A stretch of 9,688 bases of DNA from a bacterium (GCA_030433195.1 JAUIME010000136.1:1-9688); one strand, 5' to 3'. Shown: positions 1 to 5,756, numbered from the stretch's first letter. The notes: generated from the sequence alone by a model not told the origin. A program made the numbers and translations.

Positions 1-669
1 CGGGATGAAATTGAGCGCGAAGGCGCAGAGCCCGAACACGAACGCGAGCTGCAGTCCGAGGAGCGTCAACAACAGCCAGACCAAGGAACCGGTCGCGAGC
101 GAGACGGCCACCTTGATGACCAGGTAACGGTTGACCGTGAGCGCGACCTTGCGAAGGAAGGGAGACGTCGAGCGTCGCCGTGCCGAGATCAAATAGCCGA
201 AGAACACGAGGACGAGCGCGACGTTCGAGAGGAAGCTCGGCAACCCGGATGCCGTGCGGACCATGAACTCGTTCGCGCGCGGATCGTTCTTGACCTCGCG
301 CCAGATCGTCTTGAGGTCTTCGAGCTTCTCGGGGTCGACTTCGAAGAACTCGCCCGTGGCCTGGATCGCCTTGGTCACGTTGTTGCCGTACTTTTCGTAG
401 TTCGCGACCATGGTCTCGATCGAACTCGCGGCCGTCATCGTGACGAGAAACAGGATCGCGACCGCGCCGGCGAGGCTGAGCGCCACGGCGACGGCGTGCG
501 GCACGCGCAGGCGACGGCGCAAGAGATCCGTGATCGGAGAGAAGATGTAGAAGAGGAAGAGCGCGAGCACGAACGGGACCATCACGGACTTCATCGCTCG
601 CAGCGTGAAAGCGATGGCCACGGCCGCGAGGATGATCGTCGAGTACGTGACGGCCTTCTTTTCGTCCAT
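1..669 (-). CDS. AI-2E/PerM-family membrane transporter, N-terminal 223 residues (truncated by window edge)
   Basis: This is an integral inner-membrane protein of the AI-2E family (PerM/YhhT/TqsA-like). Members are proposed to export small molecules or ions, and the substrate cannot be told here. The reading frame opens with ATG at 669 (MDEKKAVTYS) and stays open to base 1. Hydrophobic segments lie at about residues 8-23, 29-43, 60-79, 141-163, 185-207 and 208-223. A soluble, mostly helical stretch at about 85-138 is typical of the family. The last visible residues, FALNFIP, match the conserved family motif that usually continues as YIGP, so roughly the last third is missing. A purine-rich GGAGAAGG lies about 9 nt before the ATG. 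It is preceded by feoB on the same strand, but a 199-nt gap with its own promoter-like sequence suggests a separate transcript. Family assignment is firm; function is not. Confidence 0.88.
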   Translation of the reverse strand, partial: MDEKKAVTYSTIILAAVAIAFTLRAMKSVMVPFVLALFLFYIFSPITDLLRRRLRVPHAVAVALSLAGAVAILFLVTMTAASSIETMVANYEKYGNNVTKAIQATGEFFEVDPEKLEDLKTIWREVKNDPRANEFMVRTASGLPSFLSNVALVLVFFGYLISARRRSTSPFLRKVALTVNRYLVIKVAVSLATGSLVWLLLTLLGLQLAFVFGLCAFALNFIP

Positions 670-728
670 CCGAGTCGCCTTCTCCGTTCCGCGCGTCGCG
701 TGAAATGAAACGAGTCCCTGAGCCGGCT

Positions 729-757
729 AGCCTAGCAAGAGCCTCGATGGATGAGAA
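729..757 (-). promoter_or_regulatory. Candidate promoter for the AI-2E transporter gene
   Basis: On the minus strand, TTCTCA (757-752) is followed after 17 nt by TAGGCT (734-729). The -10 is preceded by TG to give TGCTAGGCT (737-729), which matches the extended -10 pattern TGnTAnnnT. Four of six bases fit the -35 consensus. The same nonamer recurs at 5742-5750 on the plus strand, upstream of pus10. It would give a leader of roughly 50 nt before the ATG at 669. Assignment is by consensus only. Confidence 0.4.
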
Positions 758-803
758 TCGCGATCCGCGGAGAAGCGCGGGCTCGAGAGGCCGCGAGGCG
801 GGG

Positions 804-833
804 CCCGACCGAATCGAAACCCGACCGAATCGA
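804..833. repeat. Two-copy tandem repeat, period 16 bp
   Basis: The 14-mer CCCGACCGAATCGA occurs at 804-817 and again at 820-833, separated by two adenines. It lies in the noncoding gap between feoB and the AI-2E gene. Its function is unknown. It could be a pair of direct protein-binding sites or a small duplication. Confidence 0.7.
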
Positions 834-837
834 GAGG

Positions 838-859
838 GGCGTGGGCTCGGGCCCGCGCC
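838..859 (-). terminator. Possible hairpin terminator after feoB
   Basis: GGCGTGGGC (838-846) faces GCCCGCGCC (851-859) across a 4-nt loop, giving nine pairs with one imperfect position. It begins about 10 nt after the feoB stop codon in the transcript. No T-tract follows on the minus strand, so it is a weak candidate for an intrinsic terminator; it could instead protect the 3' end of the mRNA. Confidence 0.3.
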
Positions 860-868
860 GGCCTCGGC

Positions 869-3040
869 TCAGAGTCCGGCGAGCGAGGCGAGGCGATACG
901 TGACGAAGGCCCCGATCCACGCGAGCCCGGTCATGTAGACGAACGCGAACACCGCCCACTTCCACGATCCGGCCTCGCGCGCCATTACGGCGAGAGTCGA
1001 CGCGCACTGGGCGCAGAGCGCGATGAAGACCATGATCGAGAGGGCGGCCGGGATCCCGAAGCGTCGTGATCCGTCGTCGAAGGTCTCGCCGCGCAATCGC
1101 TCGACGAGGCCGGTCTCCTCGTCGTCCTCGAGTCCGTAGAGGATGTTGAGCGTGCTGACGAGAACCTCGCGCGCGGGGAACGCGGCGACGGCCGCGGTGC
1201 CGATCTTCCAATCCCAGCCGAGGGGCTCGACGGCGGGCTCGATCGCGTGTCCGAGCCGGCCGAGTGCGCTGCGCTCGAGCAATTCGGTGGCCGTGCGGCG
1301 GTCGATTGCCGAGAGCTCCTCTTCGAGCGATTCGCCTTCGAGGGTCTGTTCGGCTTGGACGCGCGCGGCTTCGGCTTGTTCGCGGACGTCGCTCGAGCGA
1401 GGGAAGGTCCCGGCGGCCCAGATGAGGATCGACATCGCGAAGATGATCGTCCCGGCCCGAACGACGAACGACCGGCCGGCGTGCCACACTCGCAGCGAGA
1501 CGCCTCGGACCCGCGGCATGCGATACGGGGGAAGCTCCATCACGAACGTCGAAGCCTCGCCGCGAGCGATCGTGCGACGCAGAATCCACGCGACGGGAAT
1601 CGCGACGACGATGCCGAGGAAGTACATGCTCGCGAACACGAGACCCGGAAGCGACAGGAAGCCGAGCATCGTGGTCGCGGGGATGAAGGCCGCGATCATG
1701 ATCGCGTAGACCGGGATGCGTGCCGAACAGCTCATGAGCGGAGCGACGAGGATCGTGACGAGTCGATCCGACGTGCTTCGGATGGAGCGAGCCGCGAGGA
1801 CGCCGGGGATCGCACAGGCGAACGAGCTCAACATCGGAATGAAGCTGTGTCCGCTCAGGCCGCACGTGCGCAGCAGTCGGTCCATGAGGAACGCGGCGCG
1901 CGCCATGTATCCGCAGTCTTCGAGGATCGCGATGAAGACGAAGAGCAGCAGGATCTGCGGAAGAAAGATCAACACGCCGCCGACGCCCGCGATCACGCCA
2001 TCGACGAGCAAGCTCTCGATCAGTCCGCCTCCGAGCGTCGAGCCGGCGAAGGCGTTGCTGACCCATCCACTGAGAGCGGCGAAGCTGCCGTCGATGAGGT
2101 CCATGAGCGGCGCCGCGTAGCGGAAGATCGTCATGAAGACGAGTGTCATGATCGCGACGAAGATCGCGAGCCCGGCCACGCGATGGGTGATGACGGCGTC
2201 GATGCGGTCCGTCGCCGACTTCGGACGCGCCTCGCGCGTGGCGAGCGTACTCGAGATGCGATGAATCCAGCCGTAGCGGGCCTGCGCTTCGCGCCACGCG
2301 AGCGAGCGTCCCCCTTGCGTGAGCGAGGTGCGTTCGTGCGCGAGCGCGTCGATGAACGCGCGGCCGTGACGACTTGCGAGGCTGGCCTCGGTCGATCCGC
2401 CTTGGTCGATCAAGGCGCGCCGGACGAGAAACTCGTGCGCCCCGAAGCGCTCGGAGACACGCGAGGCCGCCGCGTCGAGCGCGGCGTGGAACTCGGGCAC
2501 CATCGTGGACGACGGCGTCGGGTTCTCGATCGGCAGCGCGTCGATCGCGCCGATGAGCGTGTCGAGTCCGTCGCCGCGACTCGCGACGATGGGTACGACC
2601 GGAACACCGAGCTCCCGAGAGAGTCCCGCGACGTCGATCTTCCACCCGGACTTCTCGGCGACGTCCGTCATGTTGAGGGCGAGTACCGCCGGGATCCCGA
2701 TCTCGAGAGCTTGCGTCACGAGGTAGAGATTCCGCGAAAGATGGCTCGCGTCGACGATGAGCACGAGTGCATCGGGTACGGGCTCGTCGGGGATCTCACC
2801 GAGAAGAGCCTTCAACACGACGAGCTCGTCCGGGCTCTTCGGCGCGAGGCTGTACGTTCCGGGAAGGTCGATGATCTCGGCACCCGACGAGAGCCGGCCG
2901 CTCTTGCGCTCGACGGTGACGCCGGGGTAGTTGCCGACACGCTGGGACAATCCCGTGAGCGCGTTGAAGAGGGTGGTCTTGCCCGTGTTCGGATTTCCGA
3001 TCAGGGCGACACGGCGGAAGGCGTCGCGGGTCGTGTGCAT
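869..3040 (-). CDS. feoB: Ferrous iron transport protein B (GTPase-gated Fe2+ permease)
   Basis: FeoB moves Fe2+ across the inner membrane under control of its N-terminal G domain. In the 723-residue protein, G1 is GNPNTGKTT (15-23), the G2 region is NYPGVTVE (37-44), G3 is DLPG (58-61), G4 is NMTD (123-126) and the G5-like ASRGDG is at 153-158. Transmembrane segments start near residue 287. Conserved permease elements include GYMARAAF (377-384), CAIPG (409-413), SCSARIPVY (437-445) and the ELPPYRMP region (502-509); C409 and C438 are the intramembrane cysteines typical of the family. An acidic helical insertion lies at about 552-589. The ATG at 3040 is chosen over an upstream in-frame ATG at 3142 because it starts just before the G domain, the longer form would run deep into feoA, and TAGGAG (overlapping the feoA stop) lies about 13 nt upstream. 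It is the last gene of the iron cluster, 16 nt after feoA. Length is usual for FeoB. Confidence 0.97.
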   Translation of the reverse strand: MHTTRDAFRRVALIGNPNTGKTTLFNALTGLSQRVGNYPGVTVERKSGRLSSGAEIIDLPGTYSLAPKSPDELVVLKALLGEIPDEPVPDALVLIVDASHLSRNLYLVTQALEIGIPAVLALNMTDVAEKSGWKIDVAGLSRELGVPVVPIVASRGDGLDTLIGAIDALPIENPTPSSTMVPEFHAALDAAASRVSERFGAHEFLVRRALIDQGGSTEASLASRHGRAFIDALAHERTSLTQGGRSLAWREAQARYGWIHRISSTLATREARPKSATDRIDAVITHRVAGLAIFVAIMTLVFMTIFRYAAPLMDLIDGSFAALSGWVSNAFAGSTLGGGLIESLLVDGVIAGVGGVLIFLPQILLLFVFIAILEDCGYMARAAFLMDRLLRTCGLSGHSFIPMLSSFACAIPGVLAARSIRSTSDRLVTILVAPLMSCSARIPVYAIMIAAFIPATTMLGFLSLPGLVFASMYFLGIVVAIPVAWILRRTIARGEASTFVMELPPYRMPRVRGVSLRVWHAGRSFVVRAGTIIFAMSILIWAAGTFPRSSDVREQAEAARVQAEQTLEGESLEEELSAIDRRTATELLERSALGRLGHAIEPAVEPLGWDWKIGTAAVAAFPAREVLVSTLNILYGLEDDEETGLVERLRGETFDDGSRRFGIPAALSIMVFIALCAQCASTLAVMAREAGSWKWAVFAFVYMTGLAWIGAFVTYRLASLAGL

Positions 3041-3056
3041 GAGAACGGACGGGCTC

Positions 3057-3359
3057 CTACGACACCACGTGAATATGGCGCGCTTCGGACTTGCGGATCG
3101 ACAGTCGGGCTTCTTCGACGCGGATCTCCATCGGGTCGCCAAGCGGCGCGATGCGGACGATTTCGATGGACGATCCTTCGAGGAGGCCGAGCTCCATGAG
3201 GCGCTGCGCGACGGGCCCGTCGTCGGAGACGGAGCTGATCGTGGCTCGTGTTCCCGGCAGGCATTGGTCTAGCCGGCGTTCGGCGGTGAAGGCCGCCGAG
3301 GAACCGTCGGCCGGGTTCGTCGCGTTGAGTGGATCGGGCGGCATCGTGGCTTGCGTCAT
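3057..3359 (-). CDS. feoA: Ferrous iron transport protein A (SH3-like FeoA)
   Basis: FeoA is a small cytosolic SH3-like protein needed for FeoB-dependent Fe2+ uptake. In this 100-residue protein the FeoA core runs from about residue 29 to the end. It includes QRLMELGLLEGSSIEIV (52-68), which matches the family signature RLxELGLxxG, then APLGDPMEIR (71-80) and LSIRKSEARHIHV (86-98). The first 25 or so residues are a low-complexity extension. The ATG at 3359 is preferred because GAAGGA lies 10 nt upstream and because it overlaps the stop codon of the preceding small gene as TGATG, suggesting translational coupling. A longer frame starting at 3485 would overlap that gene and has no support. feoB follows after 16 nt. 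An alternative start is MPPD at 3344. Confidence 0.93.
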   Translation of the reverse strand: MTQATMPPDPLNATNPADGSSAAFTAERRLDQCLPGTRATISSVSDDGPVAQRLMELGLLEGSSIEIVRIAPLGDPMEIRVEEARLSIRKSEARHIHVVS

Positions 3360-3595
3360 CAGCGGAGTTTCCTTCGAGCGAGGTTTGACCCGATCTGCGA
3401 GGGCGAAGCTTGCGGGGACGTTGCCGTGACCGAAGAGGCTCGCGACGTCGAGGTGAGGACCGAGCCGCACGTCTTCGCGCCGCAAGCCGCGGATCGACGC
3501 GTCGAGAACGCTCCGAGCAGGGAGCGCACGCAGTACGCGGCAGCGGCGGCGACGGCGAGCGTCACCGCGACGAGCTCGAACAGCGAGTCGGTCAT
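3359..3595 (-). CDS. Small Cys-containing single-pass membrane protein of the feo cluster (FeoB-associated type)
   Basis: This 78-residue protein has one hydrophobic helix at about residues 5-28 followed by a short tail with C22, C38 and C43 (the latter two as CGAKTC) and a Ser/Thr-rich, basic C-terminus. Size, topology and position resemble the FeoB-associated Cys-rich membrane proteins found beside feo genes in many bacteria, although the cysteine number here is low. The best evidence that it is translated is its stop codon overlapping the feoA ATG by one base (TGATG at 3361-3357). The start ATG at 3595 has only a weak ribosome-binding site. It lies 86 nt after the ferritin-like gene and is the first of three tightly packed feo genes. 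A role in anchoring or redox protection of FeoAB is inference. Confidence 0.68.
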   Translation of the reverse strand: MTDSLFELVAVTLAVAAAAAYCVRSLLGAFSTRRSAACGAKTCGSVLTSTSRASSVTATSPQASPSQIGSNLARRKLR

Positions 3596-3681
3596 CGCAA
3601 AGTGTTGTCCGTGTTCAGGGCGGCACGACGCGTGATCGCCGTGCGTCGAGTTTCATGACCTTCGCGCTTTGCGAGGGTCGT
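3595..3681. other. Short gap between ferritin-like gene and feo genes
   Basis: This 86-nt spacer has no clear minus-strand promoter. TCGCAAAG (3595-3602) and CTTTGCGA (3667-3674) form an 8-bp inverted repeat with a 64-nt loop, and CGACGC (3626-3631) pairs with GCGTCG (3643-3648). No T-tract is present. The cluster may be transcribed through here, with the structure modulating or processing the mRNA; this is inference. Confidence 0.3.
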
Positions 3682-4119
3682 TCATTCGTCCAAGAGCAGG
3701 TAGAGGCTGGAGACATGTTCGGACTCGGTCGCGATCTGAGCACGCGCGAACTCTTCGAGCACGACGTCGTCGCCGGCGAGGTCGAGCAGTTCTTTGTAGC
3801 CGTCGAGGGCGGCCTGTTCGAACGCGAGCGCGGTGCGGATGGCGTCGCGGCCCGTCGTGAGTCCGTCGTCGACTTCCACGCGAATGCGCAGCTTCGGAGT
3901 ACCGCCGAGTTGAATGACCTTTTCGGCGATCGTCTGGGCGTGTTCGAGCGTCTCTCGAATCCCCTCGAGCAGAGTCGCGCGGACTGTCGCGCGATCGAGA
4001 CCCTTTACGGTCGCGGCGAGGTAGAGGTACCGCACGGCGGCCTCCGTCTCCTCGGCGAACAACTCGTTGAGGCGGCGCAGTACTTCTTCACGTTGTGAGC
4101 TACCGGACTCGGGTGTCAC
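3682..4119 (-). CDS. Ferritin-like (bacterioferritin-type) four-helix protein
   Basis: This is a 145-residue predicted four-helix protein of the ferritin-like superfamily, probably for iron storage or detoxification in the cytosol. The helices carry ETEAAVRYLYLA (24-35), ETLEHAQTIAEKV (56-68), ALAFEQAALDGYKELL (97-112) and the C-terminal TESEHVSSLYLLL (131-143). By eye-alignment to Bfr, likely diiron ligands are E24, H60, E101, E132 and H135. The position equivalent to Bfr E51 (of ExxH) looks like T57, with E56 and E59 beside it. The start is GTG at 4119, supported by AGAGG 6 nt upstream and by the 20-nt gap after the regulator gene; the 357-codon frame reaching up to 4755 runs through the regulator gene out of frame and is rejected. 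Cotranscription with a metal regulator and feo genes supports an iron role. Whether it forms a 24-mer shell is unknown. Confidence 0.85.
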   Translation of the reverse strand: MTPESGSSQREEVLRRLNELFAEETEAAVRYLYLAATVKGLDRATVRATLLEGIRETLEHAQTIAEKVIQLGGTPKLRIRVEVDDGLTTGRDAIRTALAFEQAALDGYKELLDLAGDDVVLEEFARAQIATESEHVSSLYLLLDE

Positions 4120-4139
4120 AGGTGTCCTCTTTCGTCCTA

Positions 4140-4676
4140 TCAGCTGCCGAGCTCGTCGTCGCCGAGCTCCTTGACGAGGCAGGCTTCGGCGCAGCACGGA
4201 CACGAAGAGGTGTCGCCGCTGCAGGGCTCGTCGAACTCTGCAAGCGCCTTGCGGAAGTGTTCGCTCGAGGGATCGCCCGAGTCGAGAAAGCGGAGAAACT
4301 GCGCGACGCGTTCGGCCGTCTCGCTGCTGACGAGGTGCTCGATCTTGCAGGTGTCGATGTCGGCCTGATGCTCTTCGACGCCGAGCGCATCGATGAAGAA
4401 CTTCTTGAGGATCGTCTTCTTCGCGATGACGGAGCGAGCGACATGCTCTCCGGTCTTCGAGAGACCGAGGAATCGCCGATCGTCTTCGGTGACGAGGCCG
4501 CGACCCTTGAGGCCCTTGAGCGTGATCGACGCGCTGCCGCGCGTGATCTCGAGCAGGCGAGCGACGTCGGAGACGCGTGCGTACCCGTACTCGTCGAGCA
4601 ACTCCTTGATGGCGACGATGTGATGCGCGGCGGAGTGCGAGATCGGATTCTGTTCGAACTCTTTCCACGCGTCCAT
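4140..4676 (-). CDS. DtxR/MntR-family metal-dependent transcriptional regulator with C-terminal Cys cluster
   Basis: This is a 178-residue DNA-binding regulator of the DtxR/MntR/IdeR family, expected to repress iron genes when metal-loaded. The winged helix lies at about residues 15-75 (GYARVSDVAR at 31-40, recognition helix near 46-60, wing through DDRRFLGLSKTG). A dimerisation domain follows at about 78-132, with C110, E113 and H114 in DTCKIEH matching DtxR C102/E105/H106. By eye, the conserved metal-binding His (DtxR H79, MntR H77) is K87, and positions equivalent to MntR D8 and E11 are H18 and V21. The tail has C152, C159, C161, C162 and C166, unusual for the family and possibly a second metal or redox site. 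There is no room for a DtxR SH3 domain, but FeoA is encoded nearby. ATG at 4676 has AGGAG 9 nt upstream. First gene of the iron cluster, 20 nt before the ferritin-like gene. Confidence 0.9.
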   Translation of the reverse strand: MDAWKEFEQNPISHSAAHHIVAIKELLDEYGYARVSDVARLLEITRGSASITLKGLKGRGLVTEDDRRFLGLSKTGEHVARSVIAKKTILKKFFIDALGVEEHQADIDTCKIEHLVSSETAERVAQFLRFLDSGDPSSEHFRKALAEFDEPCSGDTSSCPCCAEACLVKELGDDELGS

Positions 4677-4734
4677 GGCAGGGCACTCCTGGAGAGCCGA
4701 GGTCTGGCAACCCGAACCGTCGGGCGCCTACTGA

Positions 4735-4756
4735 AGTGTTTGGGATATAAAACACT
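4735..4756. promoter_or_regulatory. Candidate operator (inverted repeat) over the iron-cluster promoter
   Basis: AGTGTTT (4735-4741) and AAACACT (4750-4756) form a perfect 7-bp inverted repeat around an 8-bp AT-rich centre. It covers the -10 box and part of the spacer of the promoter reading into the DtxR-family regulator, the classic place for a repressor site. Autoregulation by that regulator is inference. The sequence is not the canonical DtxR/IdeR box. A related half-site AGTGTT recurs at 3601-3606 beside the start of the feo subcluster. Confidence 0.5.
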
Positions 4757-4771
4757 GGCGTGGGGTGTCAA
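4744..4771 (-). promoter_or_regulatory. Sigma70-type promoter of the iron cluster
   Basis: On the minus strand a perfect -35 TTGACA (4771-4766) is followed by a 16-nt spacer and TATATC (4749-4744) as the -10. Transcription would start near 4737, leaving a leader of about 60 nt before the regulator ATG at 4676. The inverted repeat at 4735-4756 overlaps the -10. This is the best promoter in the window by consensus. Confidence 0.65.
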
Positions 4772-4877
4772 GGACGCGCGCAGGAAAAACCGATCGCCGA
4801 GTTGGCCGCAAATTCATGGTGCGAAGTGCGTTGGCGTTCTGGGTTCCTCGTGTCGACAGGGGAATCTGCCGCGTTTC

Positions 4878-4905
4878 TTGACTCTCGGAGAAGGTGGGGT
4901 ATAAA
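4878..4905 (+). promoter_or_regulatory. Sigma70-type promoter of the prepilin-like gene
   Basis: TTGACT (4878-4883) and TATAAA (4900-4905) are separated by 16 nt, close to the sigma70 consensus, in an AT-richer island of otherwise GC-rich DNA. The start would be near 4912, giving a leader of about 105 nt with stable secondary structure before the ATG at 5017. Confidence 0.6.
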
Positions 4906-4936
4906 TTACCGCACTTATCTTAAATGGGATGTTTCT

Positions 4937-4978
4937 GGGTCCAGCCCGCACCGCGGAGGCAGCCTCGGTCGGGAGCCC
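4937..4978 (+). promoter_or_regulatory. Structured 5' leader of the prepilin-like mRNA
   Basis: Within the leader, CCCG (4945-4948), ACC (4950-4952) and GAGG (4956-4959 region) pair in order with CGGG (4970-4973), GGT (4967-4969) and CCTC (4963-4966), giving an 11-bp stem with small bulges and a 3-nt loop. GGG (4937-4939) can pair with CCC (4976-4978) outside it. It does not match the GEMM/c-di-GMP riboswitch conserved core as I know it. Regulatory function is unproven. Confidence 0.35.
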
Positions 4979-5016
4979 TGTGGGGAGGGAGTCGAGAGCA
5001 TGGGAGGAGTCCGAAG

Positions 5017-5700
5017 ATGAGTTCCAGTCGAGACGGGTTCTCATTGATCGAGGCGCTGATCGTCATCGCGGTGATCGCGACGCTTTCGGCGATGGTGATT
5101 CCGAACTTCCTCAGTACGCAGGCGACTGCGAACGAGGGAGCGGTGATCTCCACGTTGAAGACGATTACGACGGCGCAGAGCAACTTCAAGTCGAGGGTCG
5201 TGGTGGATCGCGACTTCGACGGTGACGGCGAGTACGGCTACTTCGCGGAGTTGGCGGGTGCGCTCGCGCCCCGTGGTCGCGCCGAGCCGATCGAGCCGAT
5301 CATCTTGAGTCAGAGCTTCCAGCTCATCGAGAACGGGGCCGCGAATCGTAGCGGCTATCTGTTCAAGATGAGTTTGCCCGCCGACGACGGGTCGGCGGCG
5401 ATGGAAGCGCTCGAGGGCGGAGAAGACCCGGCGAATCCGAGCGACAGCGAGACCTCGGAAGCCGTGTGGGTCTGCTATGCCTGGCCGAAGGTACTCGGTT
5501 CGACGGGAACGCGAACGTTCGTCGTCAACCAAGCCGGTGACGTGTTGCAGACCAACAACGACGGCGAGCTCCAGCGGTACGGCGGCGACGACAACCCGCC
5601 GCCCGCCGCCGCGGCGTTCACGATCCCGGACCGGATCACGAGCAACATCGCCGTCAATCGCGCCGGGAACGACGGTGGGGTTTGGAAGCCCACCCGCTGA
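5017..5700 (+). CDS. Prepilin-like protein with type IV pilin/pseudopilin N-terminal methylation motif
   Basis: This 227-residue protein is predicted to be processed by prepilin peptidase and assembled in a type IV pilus or type II secretion pseudopilus, or kept in the inner membrane. The leader is seven residues ending in G7. Cleavage before F8 gives FSLIEALIVIAVIATLSAM, with the conserved E at mature position 5 (E12) and one hydrophobic helix at 8-28. The rest is a soluble domain with an acidic D-x-D-x-D-G-D-G-E-Y-G loop (64-74), SGYLFKM (112-118), one cysteine (C153) and FVVNQAGDVLQT (168-179). The last 40 residues are Pro/Ala/Asn-rich and low in hydrophobics. ATG 5017 is chosen because GGAGG lies 9 nt upstream and because it puts the leader at the usual length; the frame is open back to 4924 but codes no sensible leader there. 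No other pilus gene is visible nearby. Exact subclass not identified. Confidence 0.9.
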   Translation: MSSSRDGFSLIEALIVIAVIATLSAMVIPNFLSTQATANEGAVISTLKTITTAQSNFKSRVVVDRDFDGDGEYGYFAELAGALAPRGRAEPIEPIILSQSFQLIENGAANRSGYLFKMSLPADDGSAAMEALEGGEDPANPSDSETSEAVWVCYAWPKVLGSTGTRTFVVNQAGDVLQTNNDGELQRYGGDDNPPPAAAAFTIPDRITSNIAVNRAGNDGGVWKPTR

Positions 5701-5741
5701 TCCGAGCACGTGAGTCGCGGCGAGGTCGCGGCTCGAGAATC

Positions 5742-5750
5742 TGCTAGGCT
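5742..5750 (+). promoter_or_regulatory. Extended -10-like motif upstream of pus10
   Basis: TGCTAGGCT fits the extended -10 pattern TGnTAnnnT and is identical to the nonamer before the AI-2E gene on the other strand (737-729). No good -35 is present at 16-18 nt. Transcription from here would run directly into the hairpin at 5802-5836. Confidence 0.33.
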
Positions 5751-5756
5751 GATCGC

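Larger units (their letters stand above)
4677..5016. other. Divergent intergenic region between the iron cluster and the prepilin gene
   Basis: This 340-nt stretch separates two divergent genes. It holds the minus-strand promoter and inverted repeat of the iron cluster (4735-4771), the plus-strand promoter of the prepilin gene (4878-4905) and a structured leader (4937-4978), all listed separately. I see nothing recognisable in 4772-4877; a short open frame across it has no ribosome-binding site or family resemblance. Confidence 0.6.

Noticed and set aside
732..2645. 637-codon minus-strand open frame overlapping feoB in another frame
   Set aside because: Arg/His-rich shadow of feoB caused by high GC content; no ribosome-binding site or domain.
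3041..3142. Upstream ATG (3142) for feoB
   Set aside because: Would overlap most of the feoA core and add 34 residues with no family match; ATG 3040 has TAGGAG upstream and the usual FeoB N-terminus.
1247..3199. 650-codon plus-strand open frame opposite feoB
   Set aside because: Its translation is a charged, Arg/Asp/Glu-rich composition with no hydrophobic core or known motif, and the opposite strand encodes an unmistakable FeoB.
4140..4755. Long N-terminal extension of the ferritin-like gene (frame open to 4755)
   Set aside because: The extension overlies the DtxR-family gene out of frame. GTG at 4119 has a good Shine-Dalgarno and starts just before the ferritin fold.
4937..5016. GEMM (c-di-GMP/cGAMP) riboswitch in the prepilin leader
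   Set aside because: The characteristic conserved core of that class is not found; only generic stems are present.
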